A model generated the notes under the pieces. That model saw only the letters and a program-made list of their open reading frames with translations, had not been told where the DNA came from and made no database searches. A stretch of DNA of 64,000 nt from the NCBI RefSeq assembly GCF_028330965.1, contig NZ_JAQMUB010000101.1, forward strand, positions 98,620 to 162,619. Direction: 5' to 3'. Positions 7,882 to 15,445 of the stretch are shown piece by piece. The stretch comes from Oscillatoria sp. CS-180 (GTDB lineage: Bacteria > Cyanobacteriota > Cyanobacteriia > Phormidesmidales > Phormidesmidaceae). Positions within the stretch are counted from its first letter, which is position 1. Every line of letters starts with the position of its first letter. A program made the translations under genes and the position numbers.

Positions 7882-10302
7882 TTACTTCTTCTCCCACTGC
7901 CGCTTGAGGCGCTCAATCCGTTCCATAAGGCTTTCGTTAGACATCCGTGTTCCTAGCCGTTCAACCAGAAGAGGGAATGCGATCGGAGAGGGACGAGACG
8001 TTGCTTTCCATATCACCTGCAGCTGTCCCAACCGTTCTAACGTTTGAGCTAAACGGTGGGATTCCAGTTGCTCTTGCAGAACTTCTCGCTCAGCCTGCTT
8101 GAGCAATAAATTGTCTGGTTCATACTTGCTAAAAACTTCGTAAAGCAGTGAAGAACTAACCTGTAACTGTGAGGATGTTTTGCGAGATCCTGGATACCCC
8201 TTGAAGACTAATCCTGCTACTTGAGCAACCCCGCGAAATTTACGCTGAGTCAGTTCTGATATGTTGAGACTGGCTTTAATATCTGCTTCTAAATTCTCTA
8301 AGCTGAAAAATTCATCGGCAAAAAGTTCCTCAAAAGGATAACCCTTAGGAGCGAGAATTTCGAAGCCATAGTCATTTACCGAAATTGTAAAGGTCGTGTT
8401 TTGCTGCCGGGCAAAACGATACCCCCATAAGAAACCCAACCCTTCATGGACAAAACGCCCCTCGAAGGGAAATACATAAAAATGCTGACCCTCGCGAGTT
8501 TTACAACATTCCACTAGCAGCTCATCCGCTGTTGGAATATAAGAAAGACGGTCTTGTGCTTCTAAGATGGGAGCAATGCACTGGACTTCACGATTCCAAT
8601 GCTCAGGTTGTCGAATCAGCTCAACCTCTTGCCTAAGGTGAGTACTGAGAGTGTCAGAAATAGCAAGCTGTCCGCCTCCCCAAGTGGGGGTGACCGTGGA
8701 CTGGCGACGTGTATTTTTGACATACACCACCATGTCCTTCATTTGAAAAAATTCAAGCTGGCGCCCGGCGAAGAAAAACACGTCTCCCGGTTTGAGGCGA
8801 GAGACAAAATTTTCCTCAACCGTTCCAATTTCACGGCGATTGGTGTAGACGATTTTGACAGCCTGGTTGCCTGTAATCGTGCCAATGCTCATACGGTGCA
8901 TGCGCGTGATCTTGCTATCTGAAACGCGGTACTGTCCTTCTTCAAATATCAGCTTTTGATAGCGAGGATAAGCGCCCAGACATTTGCCACCTTTTTCGAC
9001 AAATTCTAAGATCCAGCCAAATTCTTCGTCCGTCAGTTGTTGATAGCTTACGGTCTGTCGGACAGCTGCAAGGGTGATTTGAGGATCAAAGCCGTCCCCA
9101 CAAGCGATCGTGACTAAATGCTGCACGAGGACATCATAGGGTTTGCTACGGGGATGTCGAGTCTCGATCGCCCCTGCCTCTAACCCCCGCCGGAAAGCAG
9201 AAATTTCCAGTAACTCTAGTGCGTTTGTGGGTAAGAAAAAAACCTCTGAAGTTCCCTCTGGAACGTGAGCTGATCGCCCAGCTCGCTGCAGCAATCGAGC
9301 AATATTCTTGGCACTTCCAATTTGGACAACCCGCTCAACAGGTTGGAAATCAACGCCTAAATCCAAAGAGGAGGTACACACAACCCATTTGATGTCCCCC
9401 GACTTGACACCCGCCTCGATCGCTTCTCGTTCCTTCACATCAATTGAGCCATGATGTAAAGCAATCTGATGCTCATGCTCTGGCACAGCAAACTGCAATG
9501 CTTGAAACCATCGCTCTGCCTGATTGCGAGTGTTCGTAAAGATCAGCGTTGATTTGTCAATATCCAGGGCTTTGACCAACTCTTCAAACATCCGTAGTCC
9601 TAAATGGCCCGCCCAAGGAAAGCTATCTACCGACTCAGGTAAGATGCTTTGAATCACAGTCTCGCGCTTCAGGTTAGACCGTACGATAACGGGCTTTGTC
9701 TCTAGGCCAACGGCTGTGTGAGCGGCTTCAGCTAAGTTGCCAAGCGTCGCGGATACAGCCCAAGTGCGGAGGTTAGGAGCGAATTGGCGCAATTGTGACA
9801 AACACAATTCTGCTTGGGTGCCTCGTTTAGAGCTCATCAGCTCATGCCATTCATCTAACACCACACAGCGCAAAGCCTGAAATCGTTTTTTCCCCTCTTT
9901 GTAAGACAGCAAGACCGATAACGACTCAGGTGTTGTGATCAACACATCCGGCATTTTTTTTAGCTGTCGAGTTTTTTGGGATGACCGGGTATCACCAGTT
10001 CGTGATTCCACTCGAATGCCCCAATCCATGTCCTGAATAGGACGACAAATCGACTGCTCAATATCTCGTGACAAGGCTCGTAAGGGCGTGATGTAAAGGA
10101 GCTGGAGTCCTGCGCCAGGAGTCTCTACTATTTCTGCCAGGGGACCCATGACTGCAGCATAGGTTTTACCAGAGCCTGTCGGTACCTGAATGAGACCACT
10201 GAGACCCGAGAGATAAGCTTCCCATGTCTGCTGTTGAAAGCTGAGAGGATGCCAGCCTTGCTGCGTAAACCATTGAATGATGGGAGTGAGTCGAGTATTC
10301 AT
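7882..10302 (-). CDS. DEXH-box helicase, Lhr-like (ligase-associated type)
   Basis: This 806-residue SF2 DNA helicase has Walker A VPTGSGKT (about residue 41), TTPESLSVLL, the DEWH box in VVLDEWHELM (about 150), SATLGN (motif III), and motif VI LLQRAGRSAH (about 325). A winged-helix/Lhr-core region and a beta-rich C-terminus (about 450-700) follow. The length and the DEWH signature match the ligase-associated DNA-damage-response helicases related to Lhr. In many bacteria these sit with an ATP-dependent ligase, a nuclease and the phosphoesterase PdeM. None of those partners is next to it here. The frame opens 12 codons upstream, but MNTRLTPIIQWF at 10302 is where family similarity begins. It is convergent with the penicillin-binding protein gene. 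Confidence 0.88.
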   Translation of the reverse strand: MNTRLTPIIQWFTQQGWHPLSFQQQTWEAYLSGLSGLIQVPTGSGKTYAAVMGPLAEIVETPGAGLQLLYITPLRALSRDIEQSICRPIQDMDWGIRVESRTGDTRSSQKTRQLKKMPDVLITTPESLSVLLSYKEGKKRFQALRCVVLDEWHELMSSKRGTQAELCLSQLRQFAPNLRTWAVSATLGNLAEAAHTAVGLETKPVIVRSNLKRETVIQSILPESVDSFPWAGHLGLRMFEELVKALDIDKSTLIFTNTRNQAERWFQALQFAVPEHEHQIALHHGSIDVKEREAIEAGVKSGDIKWVVCTSSLDLGVDFQPVERVVQIGSAKNIARLLQRAGRSAHVPEGTSEVFFLPTNALELLEISAFRRGLEAGAIETRHPRSKPYDVLVQHLVTIACGDGFDPQITLAAVRQTVSYQQLTDEEFGWILEFVEKGGKCLGAYPRYQKLIFEEGQYRVSDSKITRMHRMSIGTITGNQAVKIVYTNRREIGTVEENFVSRLKPGDVFFFAGRQLEFFQMKDMVVYVKNTRRQSTVTPTWGGGQLAISDTLSTHLRQEVELIRQPEHWNREVQCIAPILEAQDRLSYIPTADELLVECCKTREGQHFYVFPFEGRFVHEGLGFLWGYRFARQQNTTFTISVNDYGFEILAPKGYPFEELFADEFFSLENLEADIKASLNISELTQRKFRGVAQVAGLVFKGYPGSRKTSSQLQVSSSLLYEVFSKYEPDNLLLKQAEREVLQEQLESHRLAQTLERLGQLQVIWKATSRPSPIAFPLLVERLGTRMSNESLMERIERLKRQWEKK

Positions 10303-10377
10303 ACACCCATCATTACGGATGTCATTCAGCGAAAGCAAAAGTTTTCTATCTCACTACCGCCCAAATCTTGTCTGCTT

Positions 10378-11202
10378 TCACGTCTGTTCTACATTGGGCA
10401 GTTCACCAAAGATCTGATCAGAAAGTTGCTTAAGCTCAGCATCAGCCTCAAATATTGCCTGAAACTGAGGATTACTCACGTAGTGGTGAAAGCGGGTCAG
10501 CACATTCATGTGGGTTGCCTGACCGCGCAACCCCTGGCCATCAAAAGAACTTCCACCACCGTGGTGACTGACTTCACGAAGACCGTGGTCTGTGAATTCG
10601 AGTCCCAGTTGGTGAGCTAGGTTTTGACGATAAGTCTGGTCAGAAAACCATTGATTGAAACTAACGAGGATCTTAGGTGAGTTGATCAAGTTGCTTTTTC
10701 CGACAAACTCGTAGGCGTAGCGCTTCCAAAGTTCGATAACGCTTGGTGTGACAGGGGTATGTCGCTTCATCCAGCTAGCGAAGGTATTGTAGGGGTCCCG
10801 CAGAATCACAACGGTGTAGTCTTCACGGCTGTTTCCGATGTAGTCAGCCAGTGCGCTTTTATCCGCTTCGATATCAGAAAGGGGCTGATTCTCATAAGAA
10901 AAAATGAATAATTCCTTGCTGACAAGTGCACCTTTGATATCTCTTTCCTTAGGCCAATAAGGAAAGTTTGGATAAGCAATCCCCCAGTTTTGATGCCATG
11001 GATTTGTACCTGGAAAAGCGCCGTTGATAAAGCACGTTTTACGATGCTCTTGGGCAATCATCCAGTTAATAACAGCATGATTACCCGATCGCTGAATTCC
11101 GCAAAATCGAATCAGCTTTTGATTAATGGGTAAACCCAGCTTAGTTCTGATTGTTCGTGCTTTTGTTCCTAAGGCATAGGAAACTTTTTGAGAAATTTTC
11201 AT
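10378..11202 (-). CDS. Sulfotransferase-like protein
   Basis: The product is 274 residues. IRFCGIQRSGNHAVINWMI (about residues 31-49) has the form of the 5'-phosphosulfate-binding loop of PAPS-dependent sulfotransferases. VVILRDPYNTFASWMKR (about 131-147) fits the 3'-phosphate-binding motif with its conserved Arg and Ser. The likely role is transfer of sulfate to a carbohydrate or small molecule; the acceptor cannot be inferred. There is no signal peptide or membrane segment, only a basic N-terminus (KISQKVSYALGTKARTIRTK). The neighbours give no pathway. Base use looks somewhat more AT-rich than flanking genes, which is compatible with horizontal transfer but not proof. Confidence 0.72.
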   Translation of the reverse strand: MKISQKVSYALGTKARTIRTKLGLPINQKLIRFCGIQRSGNHAVINWMIAQEHRKTCFINGAFPGTNPWHQNWGIAYPNFPYWPKERDIKGALVSKELFIFSYENQPLSDIEADKSALADYIGNSREDYTVVILRDPYNTFASWMKRHTPVTPSVIELWKRYAYEFVGKSNLINSPKILVSFNQWFSDQTYRQNLAHQLGLEFTDHGLREVSHHGGGSSFDGQGLRGQATHMNVLTRFHHYVSNPQFQAIFEADAELKQLSDQIFGELPNVEQT

Positions 11203-11369
11203 AGAAATTTCTGATTTCTATCAGAGAGATTATAGATGCCTTAAACTTGAGCAAAGGTTGCCCAAATCTTTATCTAGAATTAGGTTTCTCTATAGGTATA
11301 AAGATAATCTTAAGAGCTTTTGAGCTTGATTTGTGCTGCGCCCACAGTATTGAAAACTAGAAAGATAAC

Positions 11370-11393
11370 AAAAAAGCCAGCTTTAAGCTGGCA
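11370..11393 (-). terminator. Intrinsic terminator of the 59-residue gene
   Basis: Read on the minus strand, GCCAGCTT, an A-rich turn and AGCTGGC are followed directly by TTTTTTG. It starts 19 bp after the stop of the small gene at 11412-11591, which supports that gene being expressed as its own unit. Confidence 0.85.
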
Positions 11394-11411
11394 TAGAAGT
11401 TGTAACAGGTA

Positions 11412-11591
11412 TTAAGGATTAGAGTGCTCACCAGGTTTATAAGTCTTCGTCCAACATCTTTCTAAATGTGCTAGACGGTGGTAGTGCTGAAATGTCCAAG
11501 GATTAAGCCTGGTTTTGTAATGAGAGCTAAAAACAGGTTGTTTTAGGTAAGCCCAAAACGGAAATTTTAGAGAGTCATGTCGAGGATTCAT
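11412..11591 (-). CDS. 59-residue conserved-looking small protein
   Basis: The frame runs ATG at 11591 to TAA at 11412. It reads MNPRHDSLKFPFWAYLKQP..., then YKTRLNPWTFQHYHRL, then ERCWTKTYKPGEHSNP. The product is basic, aromatic-rich and soluble. The blocks RLNPxTF and TYKPGE, with an invariant-looking W between them, remind me of a short hypothetical protein found near tRNA or tmRNA genes in cyanobacteria. That is memory, not a search. An intrinsic terminator follows within 20 bp. It lies 172 bp downstream of ssrA on the same strand, so readthrough from ssrA is possible. No function is known. Confidence 0.6.
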   Translation of the reverse strand: MNPRHDSLKFPFWAYLKQPVFSSHYKTRLNPWTFQHYHRLAHLERCWTKTYKPGEHSNP

Positions 11592-11763
11592 GACAAATAG
11601 AAAACCTCAATTTTTACAGTAGAGATAATGGCCTTATCACTGCCGCATCGACCATGAACGACAGCGCTGTGTATCTCAGTATAAACATGCCCAAAATCTA
11701 GAGTTCGCCCAACAAACTCTAGATGAAGTAATTTTCAATAAAGAACAATAAAGTTCATAAAAA

Positions 11764-12146
11764 TGGAGCCGACGGGAGTCGAACCCGTGTCCGTTTCGAG
11801 TAGTAACACTCCATTCATTCACAGACTTAGCCTATCTCACCCTCTAGGCGGGAATCGCTAATTATCCCTAGCGATGGGATTCTCTAGTAGAGTCTTAGCC
11901 TGAAGAACCACCAGAGAGATTCTTCAGGAGCATCCGTTGGGGTTTGTCCATGATCCTTAACGGAGTCAAATCACAGACGCTCGTCAAGTGTTTTGATTAA
12001 GCAGCAACAGGTGCAGCTTTACGAGCAAAAGGAACGATGTTGTTCGCAGTTACGTTTGTTTTGAGCCTGGATTTACGAGAGTAGACTCCCTCTCGGTCTG
12101 CATCACAAAGTGACTTTCGTCAAAACGTCGAAACCGTTACGGCCCC
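11764..12146 (-). ncRNA. ssrA: Transfer-messenger RNA (tmRNA)
   Basis: On the minus strand the RNA opens GGGGCCGTAACGGTTTCGACG and closes with the T-arm GGGTTCGACTCCC and acceptor GTCGGCTCCA. GGGGCCG pairs with CGGCUCC as a seven-pair acceptor stem with one G-U. CCA is not encoded. The one-piece form is about 383 nt. The tag reading frame is at 11997-12047 and encodes ANNIVPFARKAAPVAA followed by TAA, the expected cyanobacterial-type degradation tag. With SmpB the RNA rescues stalled ribosomes and marks the peptide for ClpP-type proteases. Confidence 0.97.
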
Positions 12147-12511
12147 TTGTTTGATCTCTAGATTAGCGTATCAAAGACGAAACTGGGTGAGGTTTTCCTG
12201 ATCTACACAATTGGATCGATATCGAAGGAAATGCTCACTGTTAGGTGGAATCAGTGCTTAACGGGCGATCGCTTATCTCGGATTATCGAACCCATAACCT
12301 TTCACAAACCCAAATGTGTTCATTCTTACCTATAATGTTTACTTAACGATTGCCAAAGATCTCTTAGCGATTTGGGTTGAGTGCCCGGAGTTCTGAGGCA
12401 CAGTTGAGCAAGCTCCGATGATTAAGACTAGCTGTTAGGGGAACATGATTACTGTTCCGAGCTAGCTGCTCTTAAAGATGTTTAGATGCCAAAGCAGGAA
12501 GAGGTTGACGC
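12147..12511. other. Spacer between divergent ssrA and the RPIA-repeat gene
   Basis: It must hold the ssrA promoter (minus) and the promoter and leader of the gene at 12512 (plus). A TATAAT at 12331-12336 is a plausible -10 for the plus-strand gene, giving a leader of about 170 nt. A hairpin at 12428-12465 lies in that leader. Confidence 0.45.
12428..12465 (+). promoter_or_regulatory. Structured leader upstream of the RPIA-repeat protein gene
   Basis: CTAGCT pairs with AGCTAG, and inside it GGAACA pairs with TGTTCC around a TGATTAC loop. A smaller stem GTGCC/GGCAC precedes it near 12380-12400. The element ends 46 bp before the start codon and could regulate translation or stability. Confidence 0.4.
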
Positions 12512-12949
12512 ATGGCTACTCAGAACGAAGCAACAAACGAGCAACCCACCGCTAAGTCCAGCAGTGGGTCAACAACCAAGAAAACGACGACGAGTAAGAC
12601 AACTCAGTCTAAGAACAGCATTGTTAAAGCAGATGAGAAGGACAACGGCGAAGTTGTATTCGTTTTAGACGATTCTACTCGTATTGCGCCAACTGAGTAT
12701 CTGCCCAACCACCGCCCCATTGCTCTAAGCGAGTTTACGGTTGTCGGTAGCTTGGATATGGCCGGCGATCGCCCCATCATGGCGAATGGGTTTGAGGTTG
12801 CGACCACTGATTTGCTACCTGGACATCGTCCCGTAGCAGTCAGCACCCTTCCTATTTCTGATCTCAACTTCCTACCGGGTAATCGTCCTATTGCATCGAA
12901 CGACGTCGTTGATCCAACCCCTTCTATTTTGATGGGCTATCTTGACTAA
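12512..12949 (+). CDS. Small repeat protein with four [NG]xRP[IV] motifs
   Basis: This 145-residue protein has a Ser/Thr/Lys-rich disordered N-terminus (about 1-45, STTKKTTTSKTTQSK). About 95 residues follow in which a short unit recurs: LPNHRPIA, MAGDRPIM, LPGHRPVA and LPGNRPIA, spaced by roughly 20-24 residues and separated by beta-like segments (EFTVVGSL, GFEVATT). It ends LMGYLD. I have seen this architecture and ending in unnamed cyanobacterial proteins, but no function is known to me. The ATG follows GGAAGAGG. The gene is convergent with rplU-rpmA and shares with it the palindromic terminator at 13003-13040. The repeats suggest a small repeat fold or scaffold. Confidence 0.75.
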   Translation: MATQNEATNEQPTAKSSSGSTTKKTTTSKTTQSKNSIVKADEKDNGEVVFVLDDSTRIAPTEYLPNHRPIALSEFTVVGSLDMAGDRPIMANGFEVATTDLLPGHRPVAVSTLPISDLNFLPGNRPIASNDVVDPTPSILMGYLD

Positions 12950-13002
12950 ATTCAGCGTAATGGAGATCGCAGGTTAGATTGCTTGCCATTTTTGAAGAAT
13001 TA

Positions 13003-13040
13003 CCAAAAGAGGATGCTGACTAGTCAGCATCCTCTTTTGG
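13003..13040. terminator. Perfect 38-bp palindrome, bidirectional terminator
   Basis: The two 19-bp halves (CCAAAAGAGGATGCTGACT and its exact complement) meet without a loop. Because the arms begin CCAAAA and end TTTTGG, a transcript in either direction carries a stem ending in a short U-run. It lies between the convergent RPIA-repeat gene and rpmA. Confidence 0.8.
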
Positions 13041-13075
13041 TTCGATGAATTGGTACGCTATTCAACTAAACGCCT

Positions 13076-13336
13076 CTAAGCCTGAACGGGATAGACGCTC
13101 ACCTTTTTACGACTTTTACCTTTGCGTTCGAAAGTAACAATACCATCAACCATTGCAAACAGAGTGTCGTCACCACCGCGACCAACGTTATTGCCGGGAT
13201 GGAACTTGGTTCCTCGCTGGCGAACGAGAATGCTGCCAGCCGTTACTGCCTGGCCACCGTAACGCTTAACGCCTAATCTTTTAGCATTAGAGTCGCGACC
13301 GTTTCGGGTACTACCAGTTCCTTTCTTGTGAGCCAT
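13076..13336 (-). CDS. rpmA: 50S ribosomal protein L27
   Basis: The 86-residue product begins [20 protein letters not shown] and contains [22 protein letters not shown], both classic L27 blocks. The N-terminus reaches the peptidyl-transferase centre, and its Gly-rich basic start is mature here with no cleavable extension. It follows rplU by 39 bp on the same strand, the standard rplU-rpmA operon. It ends against the palindromic terminator at 13003-13040. Confidence 0.98.
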   Translation of the reverse strand: MAHKKGTGSTRNGRDSNAKRLGVKRYGGQAVTAGSILVRQRGTKFHPGNNVGRGGDDTLFAMVDGIVTFERKGKSRKKVSVYPVQA

Positions 13337-13375
13337 ACTGTTCTCCTGTTACTGAAATTGTCAGATACGTTCGGT

Positions 13376-13834
13376 CTATTCTTCTTCGGAAGTGACTTCA
13401 CTGCTAGTCTCTTCTGTCTGATCAGCAGGGGCAGCGCCTTGCTCTGATGCTGTTGCTGGAACGGTTGCTTCCTGAGAAGACGAAGACGTATCGCTAGCCT
13501 CACCCATCAAGACTTCACCGTTGACGCTAATAGCATCAATCATTAAGCGTGTTAGCTCTTGGCGATGTCCCCGCTTCTTACGGGTTTTTTTCTTGGGCTT
13601 CATCTTATAAACGATGATTTTGCGCCCTCTCAGATGACGCATTACGGTGCCCGAAACCGTTGCTCCCTCGACTAAAGGCTGACCCACCATGGACTCGCCA
13701 TCGTGAGAGACAAATAAAACTTTGTCGATAGTCACCGAGCTATCTTCTTCAACTGGGAGACGATCTAAGTCATAAAATCGCCCAGTCTCGACTCGAAACT
13801 GCTTTCCACTAGCTTCGATAATTGCGTAAGTCAT
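13376..13834 (-). CDS. rplU: 50S ribosomal protein L21 with acidic C-terminal extension
   Basis: The 152-residue product has an L21 core of about 104 residues ([26 protein letters not shown] at the start, [19 protein letters not shown] near the end of the core). About 45 more residues are rich in Ser, Glu, Thr and Ala and end [12 protein letters not shown]. Bacterial L21 usually ends close to the HRQ block, so the tail is an addition, probably disordered and projecting from the 50S surface. It heads the rplU-rpmA operon. The tail has no stop or frameshift signature and looks genuinely encoded. Confidence 0.96.
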   Translation of the reverse strand: MTYAIIEASGKQFRVETGRFYDLDRLPVEEDSSVTIDKVLFVSHDGESMVGQPLVEGATVSGTVMRHLRGRKIIVYKMKPKKKTRKKRGHRQELTRLMIDAISVNGEVLMGEASDTSSSSQEATVPATASEQGAAPADQTEETSSEVTSEEE

Positions 13835-14108
13835 TTACTTTCCTCGCGATCGCCGTACAGGCACAGCAACGCTGCTTTGAGTATAGCTTTAGCCAGAGGA
13901 CTGATCGTCTTGTCCTGGTAGAGTTAACGACCGCTATAAAACCTGGTCCGAGCGTATTTATAGACGAAACTTCATTTTGTTCTAAAAAGAGTAATGCTGT
14001 CAACCTGTGCAGTAGACGAAATCAATGATTTGACGGCACTCGACGCAAATCTTCCTGACAAGGGAGCGATTGGCGTGTCAAAGAAAACATGCTGCAAAGG
14101 TATTTGCC

Positions 14109-15314
14109 ATGGCTGTCGAAGCGTGTTTACTACTGGTGCAATCGCTGATGGGGGAATGCGATACGCCTATTCCTAATGTGGAGAGCCCTGTTGCACCCAT
14201 TGAAGCTCAGAAGATAGTCGATCATTTTGATGTTGAGGCAACTGTCTCGGAGGCGATTGCCCCGGCTGATCCCGCAAAGGCACCACAATTTGGGCTGCTT
14301 TGTCGTCATGCGGAGAGTCAACCTGATCAAAGCTGTGAAACCTCCTCTCTAGGTCAGAACAGACAGGTCGCTTCTCGTCCGATGGCGTCCTCTCGTGACA
14401 CCGTATCAACTCAAGTCGAATTAAGACCTTCTCAGGAAAACCAATCTGCCGCTTCAACGACCTCGGCATCCATCACCACTCCGGTTACGCTTGATGTTCC
14501 TCGGCCTTCCCGTTCTGTGCCGATGCCTGCGTTGCACACCCCTCAATTTAGTGCCCCTGCTGAAGTTGCTGCACTACCCTCTAGGCCGTATGGCACAAGA
14601 ATTCGACCACAAGGTCCTGCTTCAGGGCCGCAGCTTTATCGTCAGCGGCAGTTAGCTCTGCAATCTGGACGCTCCTACACGCGACTATTGCCTAACGAGT
14701 ATGTTGAACAGTGGAGTCGCGCGACTCGACAGCCCACCTATCAAGAATGGCAGCGATTGCTAGTGCAGGAAGCTCGGTCAATTGCCGGTGGTCAAGGTAA
14801 TAATCGCTTAGAGGTGGTTGTGGGGGATTCTTTTGGTCTTTGGTTGCCGCCGGAGATGTTGCCCCGCGATCGCCTTTGGCTCAACCAAAGCATTTCAGGA
14901 GACACCACCGCTGGTATTGTCCAACGGCTGTCTGCCTTTGCGAATACTCGCCCCACAACTATCCATGTCTTAGCCGGAGCTAATGATCTGAAGAACGGTG
15001 TCCCGGAAGGGCATATTGTCCGCAATCTTCAGCAAATTGTGCAGCGATTGAGGCAACAGCATCCCCAAAGTCGAATTGTTGTCTACTCAGTGCTGCCAAC
15101 TCGTCGCGCGGATATTGCCAACGAGCGGGTGCGATCGCTCAATGCCCGCATTTCCCGACTGACTCAACAAAACCGGGTGGAATTTCGCAACGTTCATCCT
15201 CGTTTTCAAGATGAACACGGTAACCTTCGGGCCGAACTGACCACTGACGGACTGCACTTGAATGCTGAAGGATATGCTCTTTGGCAGCGAGCGATCTTAG
15301 CTGGAATCTGGTGA
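14109..15314 (+). CDS. SGNH/GDSL hydrolase with long disordered N-terminal region
   Basis: This 401-residue protein has a C-terminal SGNH hydrolase domain with block I VVVGDSFGLWLP (about 236-247, nucleophile Ser), block III GANDLKNG (about 291) and block V DGLHLNAEGYALW (about 380) with catalytic Asp and His. It probably hydrolyses esters on a carbohydrate, lipid or peptidoglycan; the substrate is not visible. Residues about 1-180 are Pro/Ser/Thr/Ala-rich and low complexity. They start with a moderately hydrophobic stretch (CLLLVQSLMGEC) that could be a weak export signal. The ATG at 14109 follows AAAGG; a TTG at 14070 is the alternative start. Block II Gly is not obvious. Confidence 0.8.
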   Translation: MAVEACLLLVQSLMGECDTPIPNVESPVAPIEAQKIVDHFDVEATVSEAIAPADPAKAPQFGLLCRHAESQPDQSCETSSLGQNRQVASRPMASSRDTVSTQVELRPSQENQSAASTTSASITTPVTLDVPRPSRSVPMPALHTPQFSAPAEVAALPSRPYGTRIRPQGPASGPQLYRQRQLALQSGRSYTRLLPNEYVEQWSRATRQPTYQEWQRLLVQEARSIAGGQGNNRLEVVVGDSFGLWLPPEMLPRDRLWLNQSISGDTTAGIVQRLSAFANTRPTTIHVLAGANDLKNGVPEGHIVRNLQQIVQRLRQQHPQSRIVVYSVLPTRRADIANERVRSLNARISRLTQQNRVEFRNVHPRFQDEHGNLRAELTTDGLHLNAEGYALWQRAILAGIW

Positions 15315-15445
15315 CGAGAGGAGTTTTAAGGTCTCAGCTTCGTGTTGTGAATGAGTTTCCTAGCGATCATTCAGACTTCAGGTTTGTGGACTGCTCAGCT
15401 AACAACCTTCAGATATAGACGGGTCTGGCAGAATGATGCTGAAGG

